This document shows, piece after piece, positions 1 to 6,347 of a stretch of 35,496 nucleotides of DNA. Made by a program: the position numbers and the translations under genes. Within the stretch, counting starts at the first letter, position 1; the number at the start of each line of letters is the position of its first letter. Under the pieces are notes generated by a model. That model did no database searches. It had not been told where the DNA came from and worked only from the letters and a program-made list of their open reading frames with translations. The DNA comes from a virus, in IMG/VR virus record IMGVR_UViG_3300044846_002198, positions 1 through 35,496 of that record. One strand, given 5' to 3'.

Positions 1-12
1 GGTATTGCAACC
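1..12. repeat. Terminal direct repeat, left copy (possible cos end)
   Basis: The 12 bases GGTATTGCAACC that open the window are identical to its last 12 bases. Either the contig is circular with a 12-base overlap, or these are the filled-in ends of a linear virion genome with 12-nucleotide cohesive ends, the same length as lambda cos. The repeat contains the palindrome TTGCAA. On the coding strand the right copy lies about 960 bases before the terminase small subunit, where cos sits in lambda-like phages. The identity is seen directly; the cos role is inferred. Confidence 0.6.
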
Positions 13-90
13 GGCGGACCCCGTTCCGGTGTAAAAGATTCCTTACTCCCCCGCCCCCCCGTGTCAGGAAATCCGACGTTTGGCCCTGCG

Positions 91-534
91 TCACTCGTCG
101 CCCTCCTGCTGCCGCATCGCCTCACGCAGCCCATCCGCGCTGCTCATCGCATCCTCGCGATGCTTGATGGTCTCGCGCAACTCGACGAGCACGGCGGCAA
201 CCTCGGGAAAAACCATCCGTATGCGCCGCACGTCTTCCTGCCATTCCCAGTGTAACGCTTGGCGCGTCTTGCCCCGGTCCACCGCCTGCTGCTCAAACGA
301 CGCGAGGATCGAGCCCGTGTCGCCCGAGCCTGCGCGCAGCACCAGGCGGAAGGCCGAGGGCGATAGGTCGGCCAAGGTAGCCAACCTACGCACTAGGTTG
401 GCAGCGCTGTCGTGCTTCAGCGTGTCGAGCTCGAGCAAGCGCTCGAACATCTCGCAGCTAACCTTAGCCGCCTCGCTCGCCCCGTCGTAGCGCAGCCTAT
501 GGACCGGCTGGCGGTTGAGCGTGTAGGTGACCAC
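91..534 (-). CDS. Hypothetical protein (147 aa), last gene before the genome end
   Basis: GTG start. A GGAGGGG stretch about 9 bases upstream, inside the end of the preceding gene, is a good ribosome binding site and decides the start. The protein is mostly helical by appearance: a leucine-rich stretch around residues 25-60, then a charged region ending in Q-Q-E-G-D-E. It has no signal peptide, membrane span or cysteine cluster, and I do not recognise the family. It follows the 83-residue coiled-coil gene after 3 bases and is the last gene of the early transcript. A small replication or host-takeover protein is possible, but nothing in the sequence shows it. Confidence 0.65.
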   Translation of the reverse strand: MVTYTLNRQPVHRLRYDGASEAAKVSCEMFERLLELDTLKHDSAANLVRRLATLADLSPSAFRLVLRAGSGDTGSILASFEQQAVDRGKTRQALHWEWQEDVRRIRMVFPEVAAVLVELRETIKHREDAMSSADGLREAMRQQEGDE

Positions 535-537
535 GGC

Positions 538-789
538 TCACAGCCCCTCCAGCGGGTTATGCACCAGCGAGGCCGCACTCTCGCTCAAGACCACCGCATC
601 CTCGAGCCCTAACGTGCCGAGCTGGTCGCGCTGCTGGATGCTCTCGATAATCTGCCGCAGGCGCTTTATGCGCTCGGCGTGCTCTTTGACCAGGCTCTTC
701 CGATGACTCTCCAGCTGCGCGATAGACCGCGCCGCCCGATTCGCGAGGCGTAACGCCTCAAGTTCCAGTCTGTCTGCGTCCTGCTTCAA
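538..789 (-). CDS. Small coiled-coil protein (83 aa), TTG start
   Basis: Starts with TTG, four bases after a strong GGAGG ribosome binding site; no in-frame ATG gives a comparable start. Residues 5-55 are a charged, leucine-rich helix likely to form a coiled coil, followed by a short hydrophobic and acidic tail ending L-E-G-L. Family not recognised. It lies between two other small hypothetical genes in the terminal early cluster. A DNA-binding or protein-bridging helix is possible but unproven. Confidence 0.65.
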   Translation of the reverse strand: MKQDADRLELEALRLANRAARSIAQLESHRKSLVKEHAERIKRLRQIIESIQQRDQLGTLGLEDAVVLSESAASLVHNPLEGL

Positions 790-880
790 TGTGCCTCCGT
801 TTCGCGCCGCCGAGCTTTGCCGTCAGCTTCTGATGCTTTGCCCAGGCGTGCGCCGTTATGTTTTTAGGTTTCCGTGCCAC
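758..880 (-). CDS. Possible small basic protein (40 aa)
   Basis: A GTG-started frame of 40 residues, rich in lysine, arginine and histidine, fills the 126-base gap between the 81- and 83-residue genes and overlaps the latter by 32 bases. It begins V-A-R-K-P-K-N-I-T. No convincing ribosome binding site is visible. Such short basic proteins are common in phage early regions, but this could equally be a chance open frame. Confidence 0.3.
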   Translation of the reverse strand: MARKPKNITAHAWAKHQKLTAKLGGAKRRHIEAGRRQTGT

Positions 881-915
881 TCTGCCCGAAATTGGCGTGT
901 CTGCTCGCCGCTCCG

Positions 916-1161
916 TCAAGCGGAAACGGCCATTGCGTGCGTTTTCTGACTGTCCGATTGCCCGGTGAAGGTCTGGGTAGCCATCGGATGCCGATCGCCC
1001 CGCAAATCGCGTTCTTTGGCGAGGAGCTCTTCGATGTGCTTGAGGCGCGCCATCACCTCCTCTTGCCGCTCCTTGCAATGGCGGATGACGCGGGAGAGGG
1101 TCGCGTGCTCGGTTAGGAGGTGCATTGCGGTGTTGTCGAGGCGTTGGATCGTGTCGTTCAT
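916..1161 (-). CDS. Small coiled-coil hypothetical protein (81 aa)
   Basis: ATG start at the edge of the GGAGACT repeat array; the nearest repeat (1164-1170) ends up 3 bases before the start codon, where a ribosome binding site would normally be. Residues 1-55 look like a charged amphipathic helix with a heptad-like pattern, and the C-terminal 25 residues are polar and probably disordered. Family not recognised. The repeat next to its start codon suggests that whatever binds the array could also control this gene. Confidence 0.6.
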   Translation of the reverse strand: MNDTIQRLDNTAMHLLTEHATLSRVIRHCKERQEEVMARLKHIEELLAKERDLRGDRHPMATQTFTGQSDSQKTHAMAVSA

Positions 1162-1163
1162 TG

Positions 1164-1292
1164 GGAGACTAGGTTGAGGTTTCTTTCGCGGGATGTGTCT
1201 CCTATTCCCCCCCTATATATATAGGGGGGGATGGAGACTTGGAGATATAGTCGCAGGGAGACTTAAAGGAGACTACTGGGAGACTGGAGACT
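1164..1292. repeat. GGAGACT iteron-like array, candidate origin or operator
   Basis: Six exact copies of GGAGACT in the same orientation on the + strand start at 1164, 1233, 1257, 1268, 1279 and 1286. A degenerate copy (GGAGATA) lies at 1241 and an inverted near-copy at 1196-1202. Copies at 1257, 1268 and 1279 are spaced exactly 11 bp, about one helical turn. The array surrounds a perfect 26-bp palindrome and runs into the 3' end of the primase-helicase gene. Replication origins with iterons next to the replication protein gene are established in plasmids and phages; here that role is inferred. Confidence 0.6.
1206..1231. repeat. Perfect 26-bp palindrome, T-C7-(TA)5-G7-A
   Basis: Every base pairs with its partner across the centre: seven C, ten alternating T/A, seven G, flanked by a T/A pair. 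The GC arms and easily melted AT core could form a cruciform in DNA or a strong hairpin in RNA. No U-tract follows on either strand, so it is not a classical intrinsic terminator. It sits in the only sizeable gap of the early region, inside the GGAGACT array. Confidence 0.7.
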
Positions 1293-3297
1293 TAGCCAAA
1301 GAATAAGCCCCAAACTCGCGGTTGATGATGCCTTTCCTTTGCATCTCGGTAATCCATTTGCCGACCGTACCGCGGACTGGAACGTGCCCCGGCGTGCTGC
1401 GGGCCTCGGTGATCTCGTTGTGCAGCTGCCGCCAGTCCTTCCGCTCGCCTGGCCGAAGGACCGACTCGGCAAGCTCGCGAAACTCCGCGGTCTTGCGGTC
1501 CTCCTGCGCTACGTTGGCGACGGTGACGTGCATCCGAGCATCGTCCGACCAGCGGAACCGCGGGCCGTTCTTCTTCTCAATCGGCGCGCGGCGCTGCTTG
1601 TTCGACCAGACAACCGTGATGTCGTCCTCCTTGTCGAGCGATAGGTTCGTTTCGGCCTTGCGCTCAATCTGGCTGCCGAGGTGGCCGCGCACCTTGTCGG
1701 TGCCTGGGTTCTTGTGAATAACGCAGAGGATCGCGCACTCGTAGCGAATCGCGAGCGCGTGAAGCTCGGCGACTAACTGATTGCACTCCTCGGAATCGTT
1801 AACGTCGAGCGTTAAGTCCGCGACGCCGTCTATGATGACCGAGTGCAGGCCGCCGTGGCTTTCGGCAGCGTCAGCCATTGCAACAGCCAGCACGCGCTTG
1901 CCTACGTGAGCGGGAAGGTCGGCGATGCTTGCGGCGTGCAGCCAAGGCGGAATCTCCTCGATCCGCGCGCGGCGCTTGGCGCGGTTGACCGCGTGCCAGA
2001 AGTCATCCGGCGATTGCTCGGTGTCGACGTAAAGCAGTCCCTTGCCGTGCTCATTGAAGCCGCGAGCGGTCAGCGTGTCGGCGTCCTCGTAGTCGCGCAC
2101 CATCGCAGACGCGACGAACGCCGAGACCAGCGCCGACTTGCCGACCTTGGCTTGCGCCGTGATGGCGGTGAGGTTCCCGGGAGTGCAAATGGTGACGCCT
2201 CCGAGCTCGTAAATCGTCCTGAGCGGCGGCGGCTCCTTGGTCGGGTCGAACGTGCGCGCTTTCCAGAGCCGGCGGAGCTTGTCGGTCTCCGTCTCGGTGG
2301 TGGGCGCGGCCTGCATCGGATCCTTGCCCTGCGGCGTGGCCTGCGCCGTCGTGAGCATCGTGCTGGCCTTGATCGCCCGCCGGCCGAAGCCCTGCTTCTG
2401 AAGCTCACGCGCGGCCGCGGAGAAATCTCCGTTGCACTCAAGCAGCGCATAAACGTGCCACGGCTTATAAACCCGCTCCGACTCAAAGCGGGTCGAGGTC
2501 GAGAAGACAAAGAAGCGCCCAGGGATCTGGTCCCAGCTGGCCGAGATGCCCGAGTCTTTGCCCGGTCGCGTCCAGTAACGCGCCGCGTCACCAATCGACT
2601 TCCACCCGTGACGGCGCAAGAGGCTCGGCAAGTCCGCGCGGGCATCGTAGTCGTCTCCCGGCGAGACGTCGAAGCCCTGCGGCGGCTTGGCCGCGATCTG
2701 CGGCACCTCCACCTCGCGCGGGCGCACCTCTTGGAACGAGCGAGCGAGATTTAGGAGCGCCTCGCGATCATCCGCGGAGATCAGTGGGATCGACGTCCAG
2801 TCGCCCTGCTCCAGCGTGTAGCCGGCAGAAGGCGCGATGACGAAGTAGCCTCCGGCGCCGCGCGTCTCGATCATCACAAACTCCTGCACGTCTGAGTTCG
2901 CGGCCTTCTCGGCGTCAGTCGGCGGGCGCGAGGCGAGCTTCTCGTTGCCGAGCGGCGGGCCGTCGCAGCGGAAGACAAGGTGAAAGCCGCCGTTCTTGGT
3001 GCGCTGGCGAACGACGTCGCCTAGGATAAAGTCGAGCCCGAGCTCCTCAGCGCGCTTGGCAAAGCGGCTCAGGATGCCCTGCGCGTACTTCTCGTCGAAG
3101 TCGATGGCTTGAATCGAGCCGGCCACGAGCGCCAGCGCGGAGTCGGTCTTGCCGAACCACGACGCAAGCTCCTGCTCGGTCGGAAGCTCGGTCATAAAGC
3201 GCTTCCAAGGGACCAGCGGGCGCTTGTCCTCCTTGACCGGGATCGTGGCGATGCCCTGCGCGCGGAGCGCCTTGGCGAGCGTAAGTTGCGTGGTCAT
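1273..3297 (-). CDS. Primase-polymerase / RecA-type helicase fusion (674 aa)
   Basis: Probable replication initiator and helicase. Residues 1-200 look like a bifunctional primase-polymerase (archaeo-eukaryotic primase) domain, with acidic motif I-D-F-D at 65-68 (D66, D68), catalytic-type G-F-H-L at 104-107 and conserved G-G-Y-F-V-I-A-P-S at 149-157. Residues 360-570 are a RecA-like ATPase of the RepA/AAA_25 type, with Walker A A-K-V-G-K-S (383-388) and Walker B V-I-I-D (487-490). Residues about 595-665 look like a winged helix, probably DNA-binding. The ATG overlaps the HNH gene stop as ATGA. The stop lies inside the GGAGACT array. The fusion would let one protein bind, unwind and prime the origin; that role is inferred from domains and position. 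Confidence 0.9.
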   Translation of the reverse strand: MTTQLTLAKALRAQGIATIPVKEDKRPLVPWKRFMTELPTEQELASWFGKTDSALALVAGSIQAIDFDEKYAQGILSRFAKRAEELGLDFILGDVVRQRTKNGGFHLVFRCDGPPLGNEKLASRPPTDAEKAANSDVQEFVMIETRGAGGYFVIAPSAGYTLEQGDWTSIPLISADDREALLNLARSFQEVRPREVEVPQIAAKPPQGFDVSPGDDYDARADLPSLLRRHGWKSIGDAARYWTRPGKDSGISASWDQIPGRFFVFSTSTRFESERVYKPWHVYALLECNGDFSAAARELQKQGFGRRAIKASTMLTTAQATPQGKDPMQAAPTTETETDKLRRLWKARTFDPTKEPPPLRTIYELGGVTICTPGNLTAITAQAKVGKSALVSAFVASAMVRDYEDADTLTARGFNEHGKGLLYVDTEQSPDDFWHAVNRAKRRARIEEIPPWLHAASIADLPAHVGKRVLAVAMADAAESHGGLHSVIIDGVADLTLDVNDSEECNQLVAELHALAIRYECAILCVIHKNPGTDKVRGHLGSQIERKAETNLSLDKEDDITVVWSNKQRRAPIEKKNGPRFRWSDDARMHVTVANVAQEDRKTAEFRELAESVLRPGERKDWRQLHNEITEARSTPGHVPVRGTVGKWITEMQRKGIINREFGAYSLAKSPVSQ

Positions 3298-3695
3298 TGG
3301 CTGGCGCGCATTGCGTGGTTAATCTTGCCGTGCCAGTCGCGGTGACAGGTAACGCAAAGGTAGTCCTTCGGCCAATGCTCCGCTTCCTCCTCGCCGAAGA
3401 TTTCCTTTGGTGCCCAATGGTGCAGTTCGGCACCGCGTTGACCGCAGCGCTCGCAGCGGGGCGCGTCGTTGATGTGGTGGATTGGGATCTGCTCCAGCGC
3501 AGCCTCGTCCGGCAGGTGTTCCATCAGTACGGCCTTGGGAATGTAAATGCCACCGCTCTTGGCGATCTGAGGTCGGTCGCACTCGGCGCAGAACCACGAG
3601 AAGACCGTGGTGCGTGAGGCGGTGATTGTCCTGCCGACGTCCTGCGTGGTCTCAACCTTGCAGACGGAACACGGCGATTGGCGTGTAAAGGTCAC
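3294..3695 (-). CDS. HNH endonuclease-like zinc protein (about 134 aa)
   Basis: The N-terminal half has a CxxC pair (C-S-V-C) and a second pair (C-A-E-C), resembling a zinc ribbon. The C-terminal half has C-E-R-C-G, then H-H-W-A-P and C-V-T-C-H-R-D-W-H, a pattern typical of HNH/McrA-type nucleases with a structural zinc. The ORF stays open upstream, so a TTG at 3740 is an alternative start. I prefer GTG at 3695 because it makes a GTGA overlap with a short upstream frame, as is common here. It overlaps the primase gene by ATGA. It might process replication intermediates or act at cos, but it lies far from the terminase. Confidence 0.75.
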   Translation of the reverse strand: MTFTRQSPCSVCKVETTQDVGRTITASRTTVFSWFCAECDRPQIAKSGGIYIPKAVLMEHLPDEAALEQIPIHHINDAPRCERCGQRGAELHHWAPKEIFGEEEAEHWPKDYLCVTCHRDWHGKINHAMRASQ

Positions 3696-3787
3696 GGTAA
3701 AAGAAAAACTCGGCCGGCCGCACGGGTGAAACTGGCGCAACGACTCGCCACCGCACGACCGACCGAGTGAAATCTCTTTGTTGTCAT
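3692..3787 (-). CDS. Possible 31-aa leader or small protein upstream of the HNH gene
   Basis: An ATG-started frame begins M-T-T-K-R-F-H-S and ends with TGA overlapping the proposed GTG start of the HNH gene. It fills the only gap in the operon between 3741 and 3819. Codon use does not look strongly coding and no clear ribosome binding site is visible. It may be a translational coupling leader or a chance frame. Confidence 0.25.
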   Translation of the reverse strand: MTTKRFHSVGRAVASRCASFTRAAGRVFLLP

Positions 3788-3819
3788 TGCTTGAGGGCGT
3801 TTCACGGCCCGAATGTCAG

Positions 3820-4287
3820 TCACTCCACGCCTGCGTTGCGCTCCCGCAAGCCGAAAATCTCGCGCAGCATCTCAAACGTGCCGAACGATACCAGCTTGTC
3901 CGGCGTAACGCGAAGCAAGCGCCAGCCAAGGACGGCCGCGCGGTTGTATTTCTCGACGTCCTTGAGGAACCCCGCGCCGCGCGTGTGCCGGCCTCCGGTC
4001 CAGACGCCGCCCTCGACTTCGAGCGCGACCATCCTTTCCGGCCAGGCGTAGTCGAAGCGCCATCGCCGCTTCGCCTCGAACTTCCACTCGCGCTCGGGCC
4101 GCGGCAGGCCGCGCACCTCCAGCGCGCGCAGGAAGACCTCCGCGCGGTCGAAGGCCCGCTTGACCTTGGGTTCGGGCGCAGGATCCGGCTCGCGTGCAAT
4201 CGTCTTCGGCCGCTGCGCCTGCGCCAGCTGCCGCGCGATCTGGACCCGATAGCGCTCCGGTAGGTCGGCGATGGTCGGCTTGCTCAC
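3820..4287 (-). CDS. Vsr/DUF559-like PD-(D/E)XK nuclease (155 aa)
   Basis: GTG start in a GTGA overlap with the upstream gene. Residues 65-130 carry the signature W-R-F-D-Y-A-W-P (D79), A-L-E-V-E-G-G (E90, E92), a G-G-R-H-T-R-G loop and W-R-L-L-R-V-T-P. This matches the small Vsr-like endonuclease fold common in phage replication modules. The first 60 residues are helical and charged. In phages such enzymes are thought to act as structure-specific or nicking endonucleases in recombination; the substrate here is unknown. Its position between RecT/exonuclease and primase fits a Holliday-junction resolvase-like role, but that is inference. Confidence 0.8.
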   Translation of the reverse strand: MSKPTIADLPERYRVQIARQLAQAQRPKTIAREPDPAPEPKVKRAFDRAEVFLRALEVRGLPRPEREWKFEAKRRWRFDYAWPERMVALEVEGGVWTGGRHTRGAGFLKDVEKYNRAAVLGWRLLRVTPDKLVSFGTFEMLREIFGLRERNAGVE

Positions 4288-4496
4288 GCGACGAGCCTCC
4301 GGTTTAGCCCGCGGCGTTCGGCAATAGCGTAGCGTTCGGCCTCGGTAGCCCAGATCAGCTTGAGCCCTAGCGTGCGTCGCTGGCGTTTAATAGCAGGCCA
4401 GCCGCAGCGGAGGTCTGCGATGATCTCCTTCACCATCTGCATTTGCATCAGGCGGCGCTGGATTTCGTCGGCCTGCGGATGTCGAGGATAGCTCAC
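4284..4496 (-). CDS. Hypothetical basic protein (70 aa)
   Basis: GTG start in a GTGA overlap with the previous gene, and its own stop overlaps the nuclease start by GTGA. It begins V-S-Y-P-R-H-P-Q-A-D-E-I. The middle is helical, and a short segment (I-I-A-D-L-R-C-G-W-P-A-I-K-R) resembles a helix-turn-helix, followed by an arginine-rich tail. It could be a small DNA-binding protein. Family not recognised. Confidence 0.6.
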   Translation of the reverse strand: MSYPRHPQADEIQRRLMQMQMVKEIIADLRCGWPAIKRQRRTLGLKLIWATEAERYAIAERRGLNRRLVA

Positions 4497-4729
4497 GGCT
4501 GCTCCTTTCGTGCGGCGTTGATTGCGGCCCGCAGCGCGGCGTTCTCGCGCTCCAGTTGTTTCACTTTTCCCACTAAGGGAGGCACACACGTGCAATGTTG
4601 CTCTTCGGACCGATTATCTCGGGCGTGCAATACCGCATTTTCCCAGTCGTCTATTTGTTCACGCAATGCGGCGTTCTCGCGCTCCAGATCGGCGATGCGT
4701 CGATAAGGCGCTGTCTCTCGATCGCTCAT
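4493..4729 (-). CDS. Leucine-zipper-like coiled-coil protein with a duplicated helix (78 aa)
   Basis: The motif L-E-R-E-N-A-A-L-R occurs twice, at about residues 14-22 and 59-67. Each copy begins a heptad-patterned helix, and a C-T-C-V-P-P turn separates the two. The protein could form an antiparallel hairpin or a dimerising zipper. It overlaps both neighbours by 4 bases. The function is not recognisable; phage proteins of this kind often act as small adaptors. Confidence 0.65.
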   Translation of the reverse strand: MSDRETAPYRRIADLERENAALREQIDDWENAVLHARDNRSEEQHCTCVPPLVGKVKQLERENAALRAAINAARKEQP

Positions 4730-4926
4730 AGCTTCACCCCCCTGCGCCGCAGCAGATGCGCGCGCTCCTCGTGCGTGATGTATTCGCGTCGGTAGCCTCG
4801 GTTGTAGATGCGCTGCCGAACGGCGGCCTGCTGCATCCGCACTACGGCCAAGATTTCCTTGAACGGAGCGAAGCGCGCGACCATCTCGTCGATCACCTCG
4901 GACTTTGGATTGGGTCGGGCGCTCAT
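4726..4926 (-). CDS. Hypothetical basic protein (66 aa)
   Basis: The ATG overlaps the upstream stop as ATGA, which decides this start over the longer frame. It begins M-S-A-R-P-N-P-K-S-E-V. The rest is helical and strongly basic (R-I-Y-N-R-G-Y-R-R-E-Y, H-L-L-R-R-R-G-V-K-L), so nucleic acid binding is plausible. Family not recognised. Part of the tightly coupled early operon. Confidence 0.6.
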   Translation of the reverse strand: MSARPNPKSEVIDEMVARFAPFKEILAVVRMQQAAVRQRIYNRGYRREYITHEERAHLLRRRGVKL

Positions 4927-5111
4927 CGTTTCTTGAACCTCCCCGCCTTGTCGCGGCGCTCTGCGTCCCGCTTGATCGAGCGGAAGAACGAGTCCATCCA
5001 CTCGCGGTCCCGGCCGATGCGCTCGCCCTGGCGCAAGCCCCAGAAGAAGCCGGCGCCGATGCCGGCCGAGAGCATAATCGAGCAGATGGCGATGATCTCA
5101 GCGGCTTTCAT
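4923..5111 (-). CDS. Small single-span membrane protein (62 aa)
   Basis: Residues 5-25 (I-I-A-I-C-S-I-M-L-S-A-G-I-G-A-G-F-F-W-G) form one hydrophobic span with glycine spacing. The remaining 37 residues are highly charged and likely cytoplasmic. ATG in an ATGA overlap with the preceding membrane-protein gene. It lies inside the recombination/replication operon, not in a lysis cassette. A membrane anchor or an anti-host factor are both possible; no family recognised. Confidence 0.65.
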   Translation of the reverse strand: MKAAEIIAICSIMLSAGIGAGFFWGLRQGERIGRDREWMDSFFRSIKRDAERRDKAGRFKKR

Positions 5112-5206
5112 TCGTCCCCTCCTTTACCATCCTGAGCGGTGAGCAGCGCATAAGCGACGACGGCGATCAGGAGCACGGTGACCCAAGCTAGGGTGCTGAG
5201 AGTCAT
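5108..5206 (-). CDS. Very small membrane protein (32 aa)
   Basis: The ATG overlaps the exonuclease stop as ATGA, and a GAAGGAG ribosome binding site lies upstream in the exonuclease gene. Residues 5-24 (T-L-A-W-V-T-V-L-L-I-A-V-V-A-Y-A-L-L-T) are a single membrane span, followed by a short charged tail. It is immediately followed by another single-span protein with the same kind of overlap, suggesting they act together. Function unknown. Confidence 0.6.
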   Translation of the reverse strand: MTLSTLAWVTVLLIAVVAYALLTAQDGKGGDE

Positions 5207-6042
5207 AGCCAAGTCTCCTTGTACCACGTCGGCAGATCGATCTCTTGCACGTCGTCTGGCATATTTGGCCAGCGATTGCTTTCGATGCAGCCCTTGAGCC
5301 GCGTAAGGTCGCGCAGCGTTTCCTCCTGGCCGCGTTGCAAGGCCGCGTTGCTGACCTTGTAGACCGCGACTCCGTATGGCTCGCACTTCTCGACGGCCAC
5401 GAAAAAGAAGTCGGTGCAGGCGATGCCGCAGTCGTACAACAAAGGCAGGTAGAAGCCCGCTTGCCGGTGGTAGCCGAGGCTGACGAAAGCCTTTTCGAAG
5501 TTGCGGAAGGCGCCGTCGTCGAGACTCTCGACGGTCTTGAGATCAACGACGTAGGGCCGCGGGCAAAGCGCGCAGCCGTTGCCGTTAAACCAGTCCGTCC
5601 GCGCCTGCACGCGCAATGTGGCGAATGTCTTGCGCCAGACGAGCTCCGCCTCGCCGGCGCGGAACAACTCCGAGGCCGCAGGATGCGCCATCACGGCATC
5701 GCGCATCTGATCGACGAGCGAGAAGTCCTCAGCGTCGAGGATCGTCTTGCCGGCGTTGGCCTGGGCGAACTGCTCCCACGCCGCCTTGCCCTCCTTCGTG
5801 CGCCGGTCAATGCCGTCCGGCCGGCGAGCGTAGAGCGTGCCGTAGGTCTGCGGCTCAAGGACCGCGGCGTGCGTCGCGCGGCCGATGGCGAACGCGGAGG
5901 AGTCCGCGTCAGGCACGACCTTGAGCACGTACTTGCGGTGGTAAAGCGCCGGCCGCCGGCGGAAGACCTCCAGCTTCGAGTGGCTGATGGCGTCGGTCGC
6001 GTGATAAACCTCGGACGGCTCGCCTCGGATCGCGGCGTTCAT
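5203..6042 (-). CDS. RecE/YqaJ-like PD-(D/E)XK exonuclease (279 aa)
   Basis: Double-strand exonuclease partner of the RecT-like annealase two genes upstream. Motifs in order: G-R-A-T-H-A (54-59, H58), Q-A-R-T-D-W-F (146-152, D150), V-V-D-L-K-T-V (165-171, D167 and K169) and G-Y-H-R-Q-A-G-F-Y (190-198). This order fits the PD-(D/E)XK exonucleases related to RecE and YqaJ, which degrade one strand of DNA ends to leave single strands for annealing. GGAGG seven bases before the ATG decides the start over a longer frame. It overlaps the preceding 98-residue gene by 4 bases. Confidence 0.85.
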   Translation of the reverse strand: MNAAIRGEPSEVYHATDAISHSKLEVFRRRPALYHRKYVLKVVPDADSSAFAIGRATHAAVLEPQTYGTLYARRPDGIDRRTKEGKAAWEQFAQANAGKTILDAEDFSLVDQMRDAVMAHPAASELFRAGEAELVWRKTFATLRVQARTDWFNGNGCALCPRPYVVDLKTVESLDDGAFRNFEKAFVSLGYHRQAGFYLPLLYDCGIACTDFFFVAVEKCEPYGVAVYKVSNAALQRGQEETLRDLTRLKGCIESNRWPNMPDDVQEIDLPTWYKETWL

Positions 6043-6335
6043 TCGGCACCTCCGATGTCGAGCTTGGCCTGGAGCGGATCGACGACGGCTTCGGACTCGT
6101 CCTTGAAGCGGACGCTCCAGCCGACCTTGACCGTGACCGTGGGCGCCATCGCAAGCGCGTCCCACTCGATGGTGAAGGAAGCCTTAGCCTTCGGCTCGGC
6201 CTGCGTGTCGTCGTCGACGAAGGATTCTTCCGCGGCTTTCCGCATCGCGTCGTAGTGCGTCTCAAGGAGAGCGCGGACTTGTTCGCTGGCAGCGGCGATG
6301 ACCGCGGCCTTCTTGATTTCGTTGGTATCGTTCAT
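6039..6335 (-). CDS. Hypothetical protein in the recombination module (98 aa)
   Basis: ATG in an ACAATG context. Residues 1-40 are an acidic/charged helix and residues 50-85 look like beta strands (A-S-F-T-I-E-W-D-A-L, T-V-T-V-K-V-G-W-S-V). It lies exactly between RecT and the exonuclease. Small proteins at this position are common in phages, but I do not recognise a function. A link to recombination is inferred from position only. Confidence 0.65.
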   Translation of the reverse strand: MNDTNEIKKAAVIAAASEQVRALLETHYDAMRKAAEESFVDDDTQAEPKAKASFTIEWDALAMAPTVTVKVGWSVRFKDESEAVVDPLQAKLDIGGAE

Positions 6336-6347
6336 TGTAGGTAGTGC

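Noticed and set aside
1164-1292. CRISPR array
   Set aside because: Repeats are only 7 bp and spacing is irregular apart from the 11-bp part.
5245-6255. Plus-strand frame (336 aa) opposite the exonuclease
   Set aside because: Mirror of the exonuclease codons, no recognisable protein.
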